The notes under the pieces: generated by a model
Seen by the model: the letters and a program-made list of their open reading frames with translations, nothing else
Database searches by the model: none
Told to the model about the DNA's origin: nothing
In this document: positions 45,112 to 54,352 of the stretch, one piece after another
Numbering within the stretch: position 1 is the first letter of the stretch
Layout: every line of letters begins with the position of its first letter
Origin: AC-32 sp963755635
GTDB taxonomy: Bacteria > Actinomycetota > Thermoleophilia > Gaiellales > Gaiellaceae
Assembly (NCBI GenBank): GCA_963755635.1
Contig: CAVWKS010000021.1
Coordinates: 52,270 to 116,269, forward strand
Length of the DNA: 64,000 nt
Direction: 5' to 3'
Program-made: the position numbers and the translations under genes

Positions 45112-45378
45112 TTAGTCCCCGGAGTCGGAGGAAGCCGCTCCGAGGCTTTGTGGGAGGGGATCCCGCCCGGTCAGCGAGCGGTAGGCGCTCGGAATCTGAC
45201 GTCGCCGGGCGCATCCGAGCTTCTGACGGAGCACGTCCGAGTGGGCCTTCGCTGTGCGCGGCGAGATGCCGAGGCGGCGAGCGACTTCCTCGTTCGAACA
45301 ACCGTCGGCGATCAGCTCGATCACCTGACGCTGCCGATCCGTGATGACGGGCGGACCCTCATGCAGGACTTCGACCAT
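45112..45378 (-). CDS. Single-domain LuxR-type HTH protein
   Basis: 88 residues from ATG 45378. Nearly all of it is a GerE/LuxR HTH (ITDRQRQVIELIADGCSNEEVARRLGISPRTAKAHSDVLRQKLG), with a short Ser/Gly-rich tail. There is no sensor or receiver domain. It is divergent from the large cyclase-ATPase gene with 92 bases between them, so it may regulate that gene or itself. An inverted repeat CTACTC/GAGTAG in the shared region is a candidate site. Confidence 0.8.
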   Translation of the reverse strand: MVEVLHEGPPVITDRQRQVIELIADGCSNEEVARRLGISPRTAKAHSDVLRQKLGCARRRQIPSAYRSLTGRDPLPQSLGAASSDSGD

Positions 45379-45428
45379 GGCGACGACGGTAACAACGGCC
45401 CGCTCCGGTGACTATTGCCCGCTTGGCG

Positions 45429-45458
45429 TATCTTTGCGCCCTACTCACAACGGAGTAG
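45429..45458 (+). promoter_or_regulatory. Promoter and operator-like repeat before the cyclase-ATPase
   Basis: TATCTT (45429-45434) is a -10 candidate; CTACTC (45441-45446) and GAGTAG (45453-45458) form an inverted repeat at the predicted transcription start. Confidence 0.4.
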
Positions 45459-45470
45459 CGTTCCCGCGAG

Positions 45471-48400
45471 ATGGCCGTCTGTGCCAGCTGCGGGCAGGAG
45501 AATCCCGACACCGCGCGCTTCTGCAACGCTTGCGCGGCGCCACTCGACGCCGCGCCCACTCCTGCGGGGCGCGAGGAGCGGAAGGTCGTGACCGTCCTCT
45601 TCGCCGACCTCGTCGGATTCACCGCACGCGCCGAGCAGCTCGACCCCGAGGACGTCCGCGCGCTGCTCGCGCCCTACCACGCGCACCTGCGCGCGGAGCT
45701 CGAGCGCTACGGCGGGACCGTCGAGAAGTTCATCGGCGACGCGGTGATGGCGCTCTTCGGCGCGCCGGTCGCGCACGAGGACGATCCGGTGCGGGCGGTT
45801 CGAGCGGCGCTCGATATCCGCGACTGGGTACGCGAGCAGGACGAGCTGCAGCTGCGGATCGCGATCAACACGGGCGAGGCCCTCGTCGCGCTCGGGGCCC
45901 GTCCGGCCGAAGGCGAGGGGATGGCCGCGGGCGACGTCGTCAACACCGCGGCGCGGCTGCAGTCGGCGGCGCCGGTGAACGGCGTGCTTGTCGGCGAGAC
46001 GACCTACCGCGCGACGAGCCAGGTGATCGATTACCGGGAGGCGGATCCGGTCGAGGCGAAGGGCAAGTCTGAGCCCATCCGGGTCTGGGAGGCGCTCGAG
46101 GCACGCTCGCGCTACGGCACCGACCTCCTGCAGTCACGCTCACCGCTCGTCGGGCGCGACCGCGAGCTCGACCTGCTCCGCGACGCGCTGGACCGCGCGC
46201 GGCGACAGCGCGGGCTCCAGCTCGTGACTCTCGTCGGCGTCCCGGGGATCGGAAAGTCGCGGCTCGTGCAAGAGCTCTTCCGTTGGGTCGAGGCGGAGCC
46301 GGACTTCACGACCTGGCGCCAGGGCCGCTCGCTCCCTTACGGCGAGGGCATCAGCTTCTGGGCGCTCGCCGAGATCGTCAAGGCGCAGGCGGGGATCCTC
46401 GAGTCCGACGCCGAGGAGGAGGCAGCGACCAAGCTCGAGGCAGCGGTGCGGGAAGTCTCCCCCGATCCGAGCGAGGCCGACTGGATGGCCGCGCGCATGC
46501 GAAGCCTCCTCGGGCTCGCCGGCCCGGACGACGAGTCGGTGCCTCAGAGCGAGAGCTTCTCCGCCTGGCGTAGCTTCCTCGAGGCGCTCGCCGACGCGAG
46601 CCCGCTCGTGCTCGTGTTCGAGGACTTGCACTGGGCCGACGACGGATTGCTTGATTTCGTCGACCAGCTCGTAGAGTGGGCGCGTTCGGCGCCGATCCTC
46701 GTGCTCTGCACGGCCCGCCCCGAGCTGCTCGAGCGCCGGCCCGGCTGGGGCGGCGGGAAGGCGAACGCGCTCACGCTCTCGCTGCCGCCGCTCGAGGACG
46801 AGGAGACGGCGCGGCTGCTCTCGTCGCTCCTGGAGACGCCCGTGCTCGCGGCCGAGACGCAGGCCGAGCTGCTCTCGCGCGCGGCTGGGAACCCGCTGTA
46901 CGCGGAGCAGTACGCGCGGATGCTCTCCGAGCGCGGGAGCGCCGAGCAGCTGCCGGAGACGGTGCAGGGAATCATCGCGGCACGGCTCGACCTGCTCTCG
47001 GAGACGGAGAAACGCTTGCTGCAGGACGCGGCCGTCGTGGGAAAGGTGTTCTGGCTCGCGTCTGTCTGTGCGATCGGTGGGGTCGACCGCGGCGCTGCGG
47101 AGGAGGCGCTGCTCAGCCTCGACCGCAAGGAGCTGGTGCAGCGGGCGCGCCGCTCGTCGGTCGAGGGGGAGGCCGAGTACTCGTTCCGGCACCTGCTCGT
47201 CCGCGAGGTCGCCTACGGACAGATCCCGCGTGCCGCCCGCGCCGACAAGCACGCCGCGGCAGCAGGCTGGGTCGAGGGGCTCGGGAGGCCGGACGACCAT
47301 GCGGAGATGCTGGCCTCGCACTACCTGAGTGCGCTCGAGTACTCACGGGCGGCAGGAGCCGATGACACAGAGCTCGCGGCCCGCGCACGCGTGGTGCTGC
47401 GCGACGCGGGCGACCGCGCGGCATCGCTCTATGCGTGGCCGGCCGCCGCCGATTTCTACGCCCAGGCACTGGCGCTCTGGCGTGCCGATGACCCCGAGCG
47501 GCCCCTGCTCGCGTTCCGGTGCGGGCGGGCGCGAGAGAACGCCGATGGCACTGGATTCGAACTCGCCGTCGAGGGCTTCGAGGGGCTCGAGGCGTCAGGT
47601 GACGCCGAGGCCGCGGCGAGCGCCGCCGTCTATCTGAGCAGAGAGGCCTGGCTTCGCGGGGATGCGGCGCAGCGCGACGACTATCTCGCGCGGGCGCTAC
47701 GGCTCGTCGGCTCGAGTCCGGATTCCCCGGCCCGTGTGGCGGCTATCTCGAATCAGGCGTTCAACGCGATGAACGGTGGGCGCTACAGCGAGGCCCTGGC
47801 GCTCGTCGAAGATGGGATCCCGGCTGCCGAGCGCCTCGGTCTCGACGAGTACTGGGTGCGCCTGCTGAACCTGCGCGGCTCGGTCCGCCTGAACCTGGGC
47901 GAAGAGCAGGGTTTCGCCGACCTCGATCGAGCGGTTACACGTGCGCGGGAGCTTCGCTCCATAGACCAGCTTCAGAGCTCGCTCAACAACCGCATGACGC
48001 ACGAGGTCGCGGGCGGCCGACTGGCCGATGCGCGCGCTTCGCTGGAGGAGATGCGCGAGAACCTCGAGCGCGAGACGATCGTTGCGCGGCGGCGCTGGGT
48101 CGACGTCTCATCCGCGGAGCTGGCGTACATGTCCGGCGACTGGGACGAGGCGCGGGCGCGGATCGACGCCTACTTGGCGGACGTGACGGCCGATGCCCCT
48201 CATGTTCTCGAGACTGCGGTGCGGTCGTTTCGTCTGCTGATCTCGCAGGCGGAAGCCAATCGGCCCGAGGGGGCCGACGAAGCCGAAGCCCTCTTACGGG
48301 AGGACGTAGGCGCGGGCGTGGGCACTCCGATCCAACAGTCCCTGCCCCACATCGCGCGAATTCTTCTCGACTGCGGACGTCGAGAGCGGGCCGAGGCCCT

Positions 48401-48785
48401 GCTCGGCGAGATCCTGGCGTACGGCGATGCCCTCCTGGGTCTCCTCAACGATGTGCCGATCTTGGAGGCCGCATGGCTCGCCGTCGACCTCGGGCGCACT
48501 GACGAGCTCGCGCCTCTGCTCGAGGCGCAAACCGCGATTCCCTGGGCCGTCGCCGCAGCCGCTGTCTGCGCCGGCAACTTCCTCCGCGCCGCGGAGGTTT
48601 TGGAGGAGATGGGCTTTCGGCCGGGTGAGGCCTACGCACGGCTGCGCGCCGCGAGGCAGCTGGTCGAGGAGGGCCGGCGCGCGGAGGCCGACGTCGAGCT
48701 GCAGCGCTCGCTCGCGTTCTGGCGGGAGGTCGGCGCGACGCGCTACGTGCGCGAGGGCGAGGCGCTCCTCGCCGCTTCCGCCTGA
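45471..48785 (+). CDS. Zinc ribbon / class III cyclase / AAA-TPR regulator
   Basis: 1104 residues. An N-terminal zinc ribbon (CASCGQENPDTARFCNAC, residues 4-21) precedes a class III nucleotide cyclase domain (residues ~38-200) with metal aspartates Asp46 (VLFADLVGFT) and Asp90 (KFIGDAVMALFG) and the NTAARLQSAA segment. A STAND/AAA ATPase follows with Walker A GVPGIGKS (256-263) and LVFEDLHWADDGLLDFVDQL. The rest is TPR-like. This architecture is abundant in actinobacteria and is presumed to couple signal-dependent ATPase action to cAMP synthesis. The cyclase metal sites look intact. ATG 45471; the 3' end overlaps the convergent deaminase by 43 bases. Confidence 0.87.
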   Translation: MAVCASCGQENPDTARFCNACAAPLDAAPTPAGREERKVVTVLFADLVGFTARAEQLDPEDVRALLAPYHAHLRAELERYGGTVEKFIGDAVMALFGAPVAHEDDPVRAVRAALDIRDWVREQDELQLRIAINTGEALVALGARPAEGEGMAAGDVVNTAARLQSAAPVNGVLVGETTYRATSQVIDYREADPVEAKGKSEPIRVWEALEARSRYGTDLLQSRSPLVGRDRELDLLRDALDRARRQRGLQLVTLVGVPGIGKSRLVQELFRWVEAEPDFTTWRQGRSLPYGEGISFWALAEIVKAQAGILESDAEEEAATKLEAAVREVSPDPSEADWMAARMRSLLGLAGPDDESVPQSESFSAWRSFLEALADASPLVLVFEDLHWADDGLLDFVDQLVEWARSAPILVLCTARPELLERRPGWGGGKANALTLSLPPLEDEETARLLSSLLETPVLAAETQAELLSRAAGNPLYAEQYARMLSERGSAEQLPETVQGIIAARLDLLSETEKRLLQDAAVVGKVFWLASVCAIGGVDRGAAEEALLSLDRKELVQRARRSSVEGEAEYSFRHLLVREVAYGQIPRAARADKHAAAAGWVEGLGRPDDHAEMLASHYLSALEYSRAAGADDTELAARARVVLRDAGDRAASLYAWPAAADFYAQALALWRADDPERPLLAFRCGRARENADGTGFELAVEGFEGLEASGDAEAAASAAVYLSREAWLRGDAAQRDDYLARALRLVGSSPDSPARVAAISNQAFNAMNGGRYSEALALVEDGIPAAERLGLDEYWVRLLNLRGSVRLNLGEEQGFADLDRAVTRARELRSIDQLQSSLNNRMTHEVAGGRLADARASLEEMRENLERETIVARRRWVDVSSAELAYMSGDWDEARARIDAYLADVTADAPHVLETAVRSFRLLISQAEANRPEGADEAEALLREDVGAGVGTPIQQSLPHIARILLDCGRRERAEALLGEILAYGDALLGLLNDVPILEAAWLAVDLGRTDELAPLLEAQTAIPWAVAAAAVCAGNFLRAAEVLEEMGFRPGEAYARLRAARQLVEEGRRAEADVELQRSLAFWREVGATRYVREGEALLAASA

Positions 48786-49771
48786 ACGAAGCTCGCCTCG
48801 TGGCCCTGGCGGTTCGCCTCGGCCAGCTCATCTTCGTCGAGCGCGCCGATCCGCAGCAGCAGGTCGAGCTCGTCGCGCAAGTGCGTCCGCATCATCTCCG
48901 GGCCGTCGGTGGCGATCGTGAAGGCGACACCGTTCTCGGCGAAGGCGCGGAAGGTGTCGCGGACGGCGTCCTCGTCCGCAAGCGCGCGGGTGAGCAGGTT
49001 GGAGGTCGGGCAGACCTCGAGCACGATCTCGGCGTCGCGCAGCGCGGCCATCAGGGACGGGTCGCGCGCGGCGAGGATGCCGTGGCCGATCCGGTCGGGG
49101 CGGAGCGTCTCGATCACCTCGCCGAGCTCGGCGGCGGCGTGCTCCTCTCCTTCTTCGCCTACGTGGATCGTGATTCCGAGGCCGGCGCTGCGAGCCTCCT
49201 CGACGAGCGGCGCTAGCTCGCGGTAGGAGTAGCGCTCGCCGCGTGGCCTCGGGCCCGCGATGTCGACGCCGACGATCCCGCGGGGCGCGTAGCGGATCGC
49301 CTTCTCGACGATGGTCGCGTTCTGCCGCTCGTCGAAGGTGCGGTCCATCATCAGGATCAGCCCGGCGCGCACCTGCGGGTACTCGAGGCTCGCGAGGTCG
49401 AGCCCGCGGGTCGCGGCCATGATGATGTGGTCGAGGTCGCGCTCGCCGCCGCGGTTTCGCTTCATCGGGTTGAAGCGGAGCTCGAGGGTCGTGATCCCCT
49501 GCGAGCGGTAGGCGCCTCCGATCGCCGCGTGCACCGAGCGCTCGACGGCGAGCGGGCTCGACTGGATCAGCTCGGTCCAGTGGTAGATCTGGTCGAGGGT
49601 GTCGAGCGAGTCGACGCGGCGCGGATCGGCGATCGTGACGAGCCGGTCGAACTCCCAGTAGTCCTTGACCGGCAGTGCGATTCCCTGCTCGTGCGCGAGG
49701 CTCCAGAGGATCTCCGACGCAACCGAGGCGCCGAGGTGGGTGTGAAGCTCGGCAAGGCCTCCCTCGGGCAT
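48743..49771 (-). CDS. Adenosine deaminase family protein
   Basis: 342 residues. Zinc site: LAELHTHLGASV (HxH) at residues 9-11. Further motifs are GIVGVDIAGPRPRGE, ITIHVGEEG (His plus Glu), RIGHGILAARD and VLEVCPTSNLLT with TIATDGPEMM, the metal Asp. This is the adenosine/AMP deaminase superfamily; it deaminates adenosine or a related purine. The C-terminal 14 residues overlap the cyclase gene, so the last few residues may be non-conserved. ATG 49771 opens right on the barrel. Confidence 0.88.
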   Translation of the reverse strand: MPEGGLAELHTHLGASVASEILWSLAHEQGIALPVKDYWEFDRLVTIADPRRVDSLDTLDQIYHWTELIQSSPLAVERSVHAAIGGAYRSQGITTLELRFNPMKRNRGGERDLDHIIMAATRGLDLASLEYPQVRAGLILMMDRTFDERQNATIVEKAIRYAPRGIVGVDIAGPRPRGERYSYRELAPLVEEARSAGLGITIHVGEEGEEHAAAELGEVIETLRPDRIGHGILAARDPSLMAALRDAEIVLEVCPTSNLLTRALADEDAVRDTFRAFAENGVAFTIATDGPEMMRTHLRDELDLLLRIGALDEDELAEANRQGHEASFVQAEAARSASPSRT

Positions 49772-49780
49772 GCCCCGAGT

Positions 49781-50515
49781 CTACGGATGGACGACGACCA
49801 GCGCGCCGAGCGGCGCGACGCGCATCAGGTAGCGCAGGTCGGCCGTCGCCGCGTGCATGCAGCCGGTGCTGAACGCGCCGGAGGTCGAGCCGCCGTGGAT
49901 CGCGATCCGGTTGCCGCCCGTCCAGCCGGCAGGCAGGTGGGTCTGGTGCGCCGAGAGCGCCAGGATGCAGCAGCCGTAGACCGGCGAGTAGGCGGCGCCG
50001 TCGAGCTTGTCGGTGACCGCGAAGCGCCCGACCGGGGTGGGCGTCGCGGGCGCGCCAGTGCCGATGCGTATGACTCGCATGAGGCGCGCGCCGCGGTGCA
50101 CGCGGAGCACGCGGGCGGAGAGGTCGACCTCGAGTGTCACCCGCGCGCGGCTGAGGCTGAACGTGCCCGGCGCGGCGTGGATCCAGCCGGAGCGGCCGTC
50201 CGCCAGCAGCACTCGATAACGCCGGCCCGGAAGGAGGCGCGTGACCGCGAACGTCTGCGGGGAGCCGAACTCGGTGCGCGAGGAGACTCGGGCGACTGCG
50301 CCGCCGGTGCGAACGAGGACGTCACGGCCAGGCCGCACGCGGGCGACGAGCGTGCCCGGCGCGGCTCGGTGAGCGGGGCGCGTCTGCACCTTCGGCTTCG
50401 GTTTCGGCTTCGCGGCCCGGACGGGGGGCGCGGTCGGCGCGCTCTCGGCGCGCATCGAGCCGCCGAGCGGCACGGCGAGGAAGAGAACGACGAGCAGAGC
50501 GAGGCGCCGGGCCAT
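49781..50515 (-). CDS. Exported L,D-transpeptidase (YkuD)
   Basis: 244 residues. The signal peptide is MARRLALLVVLFLAVPLGGSMRAES; a Pro/Lys-rich linker (PPVRAAKPKPKPKVQTRP) and a small SH3-like region (LVARVRPGRDVLVRTGG) precede the YkuD domain. Catalytic residues are in AIHGGSTSGAFSTGCMHAATADLRYL (His and Cys). It forms 3-3 cross-links in peptidoglycan or attaches proteins to it. It ends close behind the deaminase start and may be in the same transcript. Confidence 0.85.
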   Translation of the reverse strand: MARRLALLVVLFLAVPLGGSMRAESAPTAPPVRAAKPKPKPKVQTRPAHRAAPGTLVARVRPGRDVLVRTGGAVARVSSRTEFGSPQTFAVTRLLPGRRYRVLLADGRSGWIHAAPGTFSLSRARVTLEVDLSARVLRVHRGARLMRVIRIGTGAPATPTPVGRFAVTDKLDGAAYSPVYGCCILALSAHQTHLPAGWTGGNRIAIHGGSTSGAFSTGCMHAATADLRYLMRVAPLGALVVVHP

Positions 50516-50622
50516 GTCCCCGGAATCGGCAGCTGAGCCTCAACAGGCCACGGTCGTGTCCCTCGAACGGGTGATGCGCAGCGGATCGCTGGGCGAGATA
50601 GTGGTTGCCGGGTGGAACCGAG

Positions 50623-50868
50623 GTGACGTCGCTGCAGATCGCGCTTGACGAGCCGCTCTCGCCGGAGCTGGCGCTCGTCTGTCCCGAGCTCGCCGAGCGG
50701 GCACGGAGGCTGTTGCCGGATCCGGGTTGGCTCGTTCCCGTCGTGCGTGCCGAGACTGCGGCGCGCCCGACTCCGCTCCAGACGATCGGGCCCGCGTTCG
50801 CGGCGCTGCTGATCACGCTGACGCCGCTGCTGCTGATGCTGCTGGTCGCACCGCGCCCGCATCACTGA
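50623..50868 (+). CDS. Small single-TM protein of unknown function
   Basis: 81 residues from GTG 50623. A TTG 18 bases upstream is possible. The N-terminal 50 residues are soluble (SLQIALDEPLSPELALVCPELAERARRLLPDPGWLVPVVRAE) and the C-terminus has one hydrophobic helix (GPAFAALLITLTPLLLMLLVAPRP), so it is a tail-anchored type protein. I recognise no family. It lies between the transpeptidase (divergent) and the glycosyltransferase string. Confidence 0.5.
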   Translation: MTSLQIALDEPLSPELALVCPELAERARRLLPDPGWLVPVVRAETAARPTPLQTIGPAFAALLITLTPLLLMLLVAPRPHH

Positions 50869-50892
50869 GCCTCACTGGGCCGCCACACGGCT

Positions 50893-50898
50893 TACCCT
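50893..50898 (+). promoter_or_regulatory. -10 box of the 50907 glycosyltransferase
   Basis: TACCCT, 8 nt before ATG 50907; fits a leaderless transcript. Confidence 0.4.
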
Positions 50899-50906
50899 TG
50901 CCGACG

Positions 50907-52022
50907 ATGAAGGTCGGCATCGTCGTCCCGTACTCCTGGTCCTATTGGGGCGCCGTGATCGAGCACGTCGAGCTCAAGGTCGAGGCGCTGCGCAAGCTCG
51001 GGATCGAGACGCGGACGATCATGGGGCACGACCCCGAGGGCAGCTTCACGCGTGTGCTGCACCCGCGGCACGGGCGGCACGGGCGGCCGCCCGCGGACGT
51101 GATCCCGGTCGGGCGCTCGGTGATCGTCCCGGCGAACGGCGCGCTACCGAACATCATCCTCAGCCCGGTCGCGATTCCGCGCATCAAGCGGGTGCTGCGC
51201 CGGGAGCGCTTCGACGTCCTCCACCTGCACGAGCCGATGACGCCGGTGATCTGCACGGCGACGCTCTCGTGGGCGGAGAGCCCGGTTGTGGCGACCTTTC
51301 ACGCGTCGGGTGACCTCGCCTGGAACACGTTCGGCAAGCCGGTCTGGGGCTTCCTGATGGACCGGATCGACCGGAGGCTCGCGGTTTCCGAGGCCGCACG
51401 CGAGTCGGCGGCGCGCTGGTTCCCGGGCGACTACGAGCTGGTTCCCAACGGGACGCTGATCCCGCCTGAGGCGGAGCCCGGCGGCCGGGAGCACCGGATC
51501 GTCTTCGTCGGTCGCCATGACCCGCGCAAGGGAATGCCGGTGCTGCTGAAGGCGTGGCCCGAGATCCGCCGGCGGACCGGCGCGGAGCTGCGTGTGGTCG
51601 GCGCCGACCCGCTGATGGTGCGGCTCGCGCTGACCCGCCTCGGCGTGGACGGGGAGGGGATCGAGTCACTCGGCTTCCTCAGCCAGGAGGCTCTGACCGA
51701 GGAGCTGCTCGCGGCGAAGGCTCTCGTCGCGCCGTCGCTGGGCGGCGAAAGCTTCGGGATGGTGCTGACGCGCGCGTTCGGCTGCGCTACTCCGGTGGTT
51801 GCCTCGGACATCACGGGGTACCGTGACGTCATGACCGACGAGACGGGCGTGCTCGTCCCGCCGGGTGATCCGGGTGCGCTTGCCGATGCCGTCGAGGGGC
51901 TGCTCGCCGACGAGCCGCGGCGCGAGAGGCTCGGCGCCGGCGCGCGGCGGGTCGCGGAAGAGAAGTACGGCTGGGACGGGATCGCGCGGCGGCTGGCGGC
52001 GATCTACGGAGAGCTCGCGTGA
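50907..52022 (+). CDS. GT4 glycosyltransferase (PimA-like)
   Basis: 371 residues. The N-terminal Rossmann fold starts KVGIVVPYSWSYWGAVIEHVELKVEALRKLGIETRTIMGHDP; the basic patch HPRHGRHGRPP resembles PimA-type phosphatidylinositol mannosyltransferases. DVLHLHEPMTPVICTATL follows, and the C-terminal donor site has HDPRKGMPVLLKAWPE and LGGESFGMVLTRAFGCATPVVASDITGYRDV with the E-x7-E signature. It may add a mannose or another sugar to an inositol phospholipid; the acceptor is inferred only. It overlaps the next gene by 4 nt (GTGA), starting a three-gene unit. Confidence 0.85.
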   Translation: MKVGIVVPYSWSYWGAVIEHVELKVEALRKLGIETRTIMGHDPEGSFTRVLHPRHGRHGRPPADVIPVGRSVIVPANGALPNIILSPVAIPRIKRVLRRERFDVLHLHEPMTPVICTATLSWAESPVVATFHASGDLAWNTFGKPVWGFLMDRIDRRLAVSEAARESAARWFPGDYELVPNGTLIPPEAEPGGREHRIVFVGRHDPRKGMPVLLKAWPEIRRRTGAELRVVGADPLMVRLALTRLGVDGEGIESLGFLSQEALTEELLAAKALVAPSLGGESFGMVLTRAFGCATPVVASDITGYRDVMTDETGVLVPPGDPGALADAVEGLLADEPRRERLGAGARRVAEEKYGWDGIARRLAAIYGELA

Positions 52023-53083
52023 AGACCAAGATCGCGCTGCGGGTCTCGGGCGTCCTGCTCGGCGCCGTCGCGCTCGCGGCGCTCGTCTGGTGGCGCGGCC
52101 CGAACTGGCATCTGGTCAAGCACAGCTTCGACGCGGTGCGCTGGTATTGGGTCTTCGGAGCGATCGGCCTGAACCTCTTGTCCGTGGTGCTGCGCGCGAT
52201 GGCATGGCGGATCGTGATCAAGCAGGCGATGCCGCCGCCGCACCCGCGCTACATGCTCGTCTTCTCGGCGTTCTCGGTAGGCCTGTTTGCGAATGCCGTG
52301 CTGCCCGGGCGGATCGGCGAGCTCGCACGCGTGGCCGTGCTCACGCGAAAGCTCCGCGTTCAAGGCCGCGAGGACGGCATCTGGGCGGCGCTCGTCGGAA
52401 GCGTGTTCGCGCACCGCTTGTTCGACCTCGTGCCCACACTCGGCCTGATCGCATACGTGCTGGCGACCGCGAAGATCCCGCACTGGGCGATCTCGAGCCT
52501 GATCATCGTCGGCGCGATCGGCTTCGGGCTGTTCGCCTTCGCGTTCGCGACCGCACGCCAGCACGACAGGTCGGTCGTCGACGAGCTGGGCCCGCTCCGG
52601 CGGCTGCTCACGATGGCGCGCCACGGCCTCGGCGTCCTGCATCGGCCGGGCGCGGCGGCGCTCGCGGCGTTCTTCCAGTGCCTCGGCTGGCTCTGCCAGT
52701 TCTTCGCGGTCTACACCGCGATGCGCGCGTTCCACATCTATGCGCCGCTGCCTGCTGCTGGGCTCGTTCTGCTGCTGATGAACGTCGCCACGCTTTTCCC
52801 GCTCTGGCCGGGGAACATCGGCCTGCTGCAGGCCGCGATCGCGCTGCCGCTGTCGTCGTACGGCGTGGCGGCCGGACGGGCGGTCGCGTACGGCTTCGGC
52901 CTGCAGGCGATCGAGGCGTCGGTCGGAGTCGGAGTCGGGATGATCTTCCTCGCGCGCGAGGGGCTCTCGTTCGCGATGCTGCGGCGCATGCCGGGCGCGG
53001 ACGAGGCGGAGGTGCCGGAGGCCGAGCCGGAAGCCTCGGCTGACGGCGAAGAGGCTCGTGCGCGCGCTGGCGTGTCCGGCTAG
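52019..53083 (+). CDS. UPF0104/lysylphosphatidylglycerol synthase-type membrane protein
   Basis: 354 residues, about eight membrane helices, GTG 52019. The family signature is seen in VLRAMAWRIVIKQAM and ALPGRIGELARVAVLTRKL-type sequence (FANAVLPGRIGELARV), as in the LPG synthase transmembrane / AglD-like group. Members without the soluble aminoacyl domain, like this one, are proposed lipid flippases. It is joined to a PimA-like glycosyltransferase, a common pairing that suggests handling of a glycolipid. Its end overlaps the glycerate kinase start by 26 bases. Confidence 0.82.
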   Translation: MKTKIALRVSGVLLGAVALAALVWWRGPNWHLVKHSFDAVRWYWVFGAIGLNLLSVVLRAMAWRIVIKQAMPPPHPRYMLVFSAFSVGLFANAVLPGRIGELARVAVLTRKLRVQGREDGIWAALVGSVFAHRLFDLVPTLGLIAYVLATAKIPHWAISSLIIVGAIGFGLFAFAFATARQHDRSVVDELGPLRRLLTMARHGLGVLHRPGAAALAAFFQCLGWLCQFFAVYTAMRAFHIYAPLPAAGLVLLLMNVATLFPLWPGNIGLLQAAIALPLSSYGVAAGRAVAYGFGLQAIEASVGVGVGMIFLAREGLSFAMLRRMPGADEAEVPEAEPEASADGEEARARAGVSG

Positions 53084-53954
53084 CCTCAAAGGCGTCCTCT
53101 CGGCGCGGGAGGCGGCGGAGGCGCTCGTGCGTGGGCTCTCGCAGGCGGGCGTGGAGGCGGAGGCCTTGCCGCTCGCCGACGGGGGCGAGGGGACGGCGGA
53201 GGCACTTGGCGCGCGCGAGCTGCGGCGCGTGGGCGTACACGACGCTTTCGGCAATCCACGGGAAGCCCCGCTGTGGGCGCTCTCGGATGGATCCGTCCTG
53301 GTTCAGAGCGCCGATGCGATCCCGCTCGACCCCGCGCGGCTCGACGTCCAAGCCGCTTCCAGCCGTGGGCTCGGCGAGCTGATCGAAGCCGTGGACGCCT
53401 CGCGCCTGCTCGTCGCGCTCGGCGGGACCGCGACGATGGACGGCGGGGACGGCCTGCTCGAGGTGCTCGACGAGCTGCCCGCGCCGACGACCGTGCTCTG
53501 CGACACGCGGGCGACCCTGCTCGAAGCGCCGCGGACCTTCGGGCCGCAGAAGGGCGCCACGCCTGCCGAGATCGAAGAGCTCGAGCAGCGCTTCCGCGGC
53601 CGTCCGTCCGCCGAGCTGCCCGGCTCGGGGGCTGCGGGTGGCCTCGGAGCCGCGCTCGCGTCACTCGGGGCCGAGCTCGTCCCGGGAGCGGCCTACGTGC
53701 TCGAGGCGGCGGGCTTTCGCGAACGCGCTGCCCGCACCGACCTCGTCGTCACGGGCGAGGGCGCCGTCGACCGGACGACGTTCCAGGGCAAAGCTCCCGG
53801 CGAAGTCGTGCGCGCCTGCGAGGAGCTCGGCGTGCGCTGCGTGCTGTTCGGCGGCCGCGTCGAGGACGGTCTCGACGCAGAGGCGCTCAGCGGCGACCCC
53901 TCGCGAGCCCGTCGGGACCTGGAGGAGCTAGGCCTGCGCCTCGGCCTCGCGTAG
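53058..53954 (+). CDS. Glycerate 2-kinase (GlxK/GarK type)
   Basis: 298 residues. The glycerate kinase type 1 motifs are ALACPASLKGVLSAREAAEALVRGL, LPLADGGEGTAEAL near residue 38, VALGGTATMDGGDGLLEVL and FGPQKGATPAEIEELEQ, then SGAAGGLGAALASLGA and LVVTGEGAVDRTTFQGKAPGEVV. It phosphorylates D-glycerate, likely at position 2. GTG 53058 lies inside the upstream gene. It is the last gene of the string and converges with a cNMP-domain gene, overlapping it by 27 bases. Confidence 0.9.
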   Translation: MRALACPASLKGVLSAREAAEALVRGLSQAGVEAEALPLADGGEGTAEALGARELRRVGVHDAFGNPREAPLWALSDGSVLVQSADAIPLDPARLDVQAASSRGLGELIEAVDASRLLVALGGTATMDGGDGLLEVLDELPAPTTVLCDTRATLLEAPRTFGPQKGATPAEIEELEQRFRGRPSAELPGSGAAGGLGAALASLGAELVPGAAYVLEAAGFRERAARTDLVVTGEGAVDRTTFQGKAPGEVVRACEELGVRCVLFGGRVEDGLDAEALSGDPSRARRDLEELGLRLGLA

Positions 53955-54341
53955 CCGCTTCGCCATTGCCTGCAGCAGCGGCCAGGCGATGCGCGCGTCG
54001 CTCTCGACGAGCGGCCGGAAGTCCCAGAAGGTGAGGCCGTAACAGTGGAGCTCGCTGTCGGCCACGATCGATGCGCTGCGGGCGCCCATGTCGATCAGGG
54101 CGATGTCACCGAAGTAGTCGCCCGGCCCGAGGCGCCGCACCTCCTCGTCGCCGACCTTGACGACCGCCTCGCCGCTCTCGATCACGAAGAAGCCCGCGCC
54201 GCTCTCTCCCTCGGTGGCGACGATGTCTCCGGACCCGAACGTGCGCTGCTTGAAGGAGCCGCCCAGGCGCTCGAGCTCACGCGGCTCGAGGCCCGCGAAG
54301 AGCGGGATCCTCTGCAGTAGCTCGACGGATGGGCCGGCCAT
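53928..54341 (-). CDS. Stand-alone cyclic nucleotide-binding domain protein
   Basis: 137 residues, almost entirely one cNMP-binding (CAP_ED) fold: LLQRIPLFAGLEPRELERLGGSFKQRTFGSGDIVATEGESGAGFFVIESGEAVVKV, then LGPGDYFGDIALIDMGARSASIVADSELHCYGL. The phosphate-binding cassette is FGDIALIDMGARSAS, which matches the usual FGExALL...RxAT only loosely: the Glu after the Gly is Asp and the Arg is followed by Ser. It has no DNA-binding or catalytic domain. It lies 11 bases downstream of the MFS-cNMP gene in the same direction, and resembles the protein at 58786-59196 closely. Confidence 0.85.
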   Translation of the reverse strand: MAGPSVELLQRIPLFAGLEPRELERLGGSFKQRTFGSGDIVATEGESGAGFFVIESGEAVVKVGDEEVRRLGPGDYFGDIALIDMGARSASIVADSELHCYGLTFWDFRPLVESDARIAWPLLQAMAKRLREAEAQA

Positions 54342-54352
54342 CGCGCGGGATA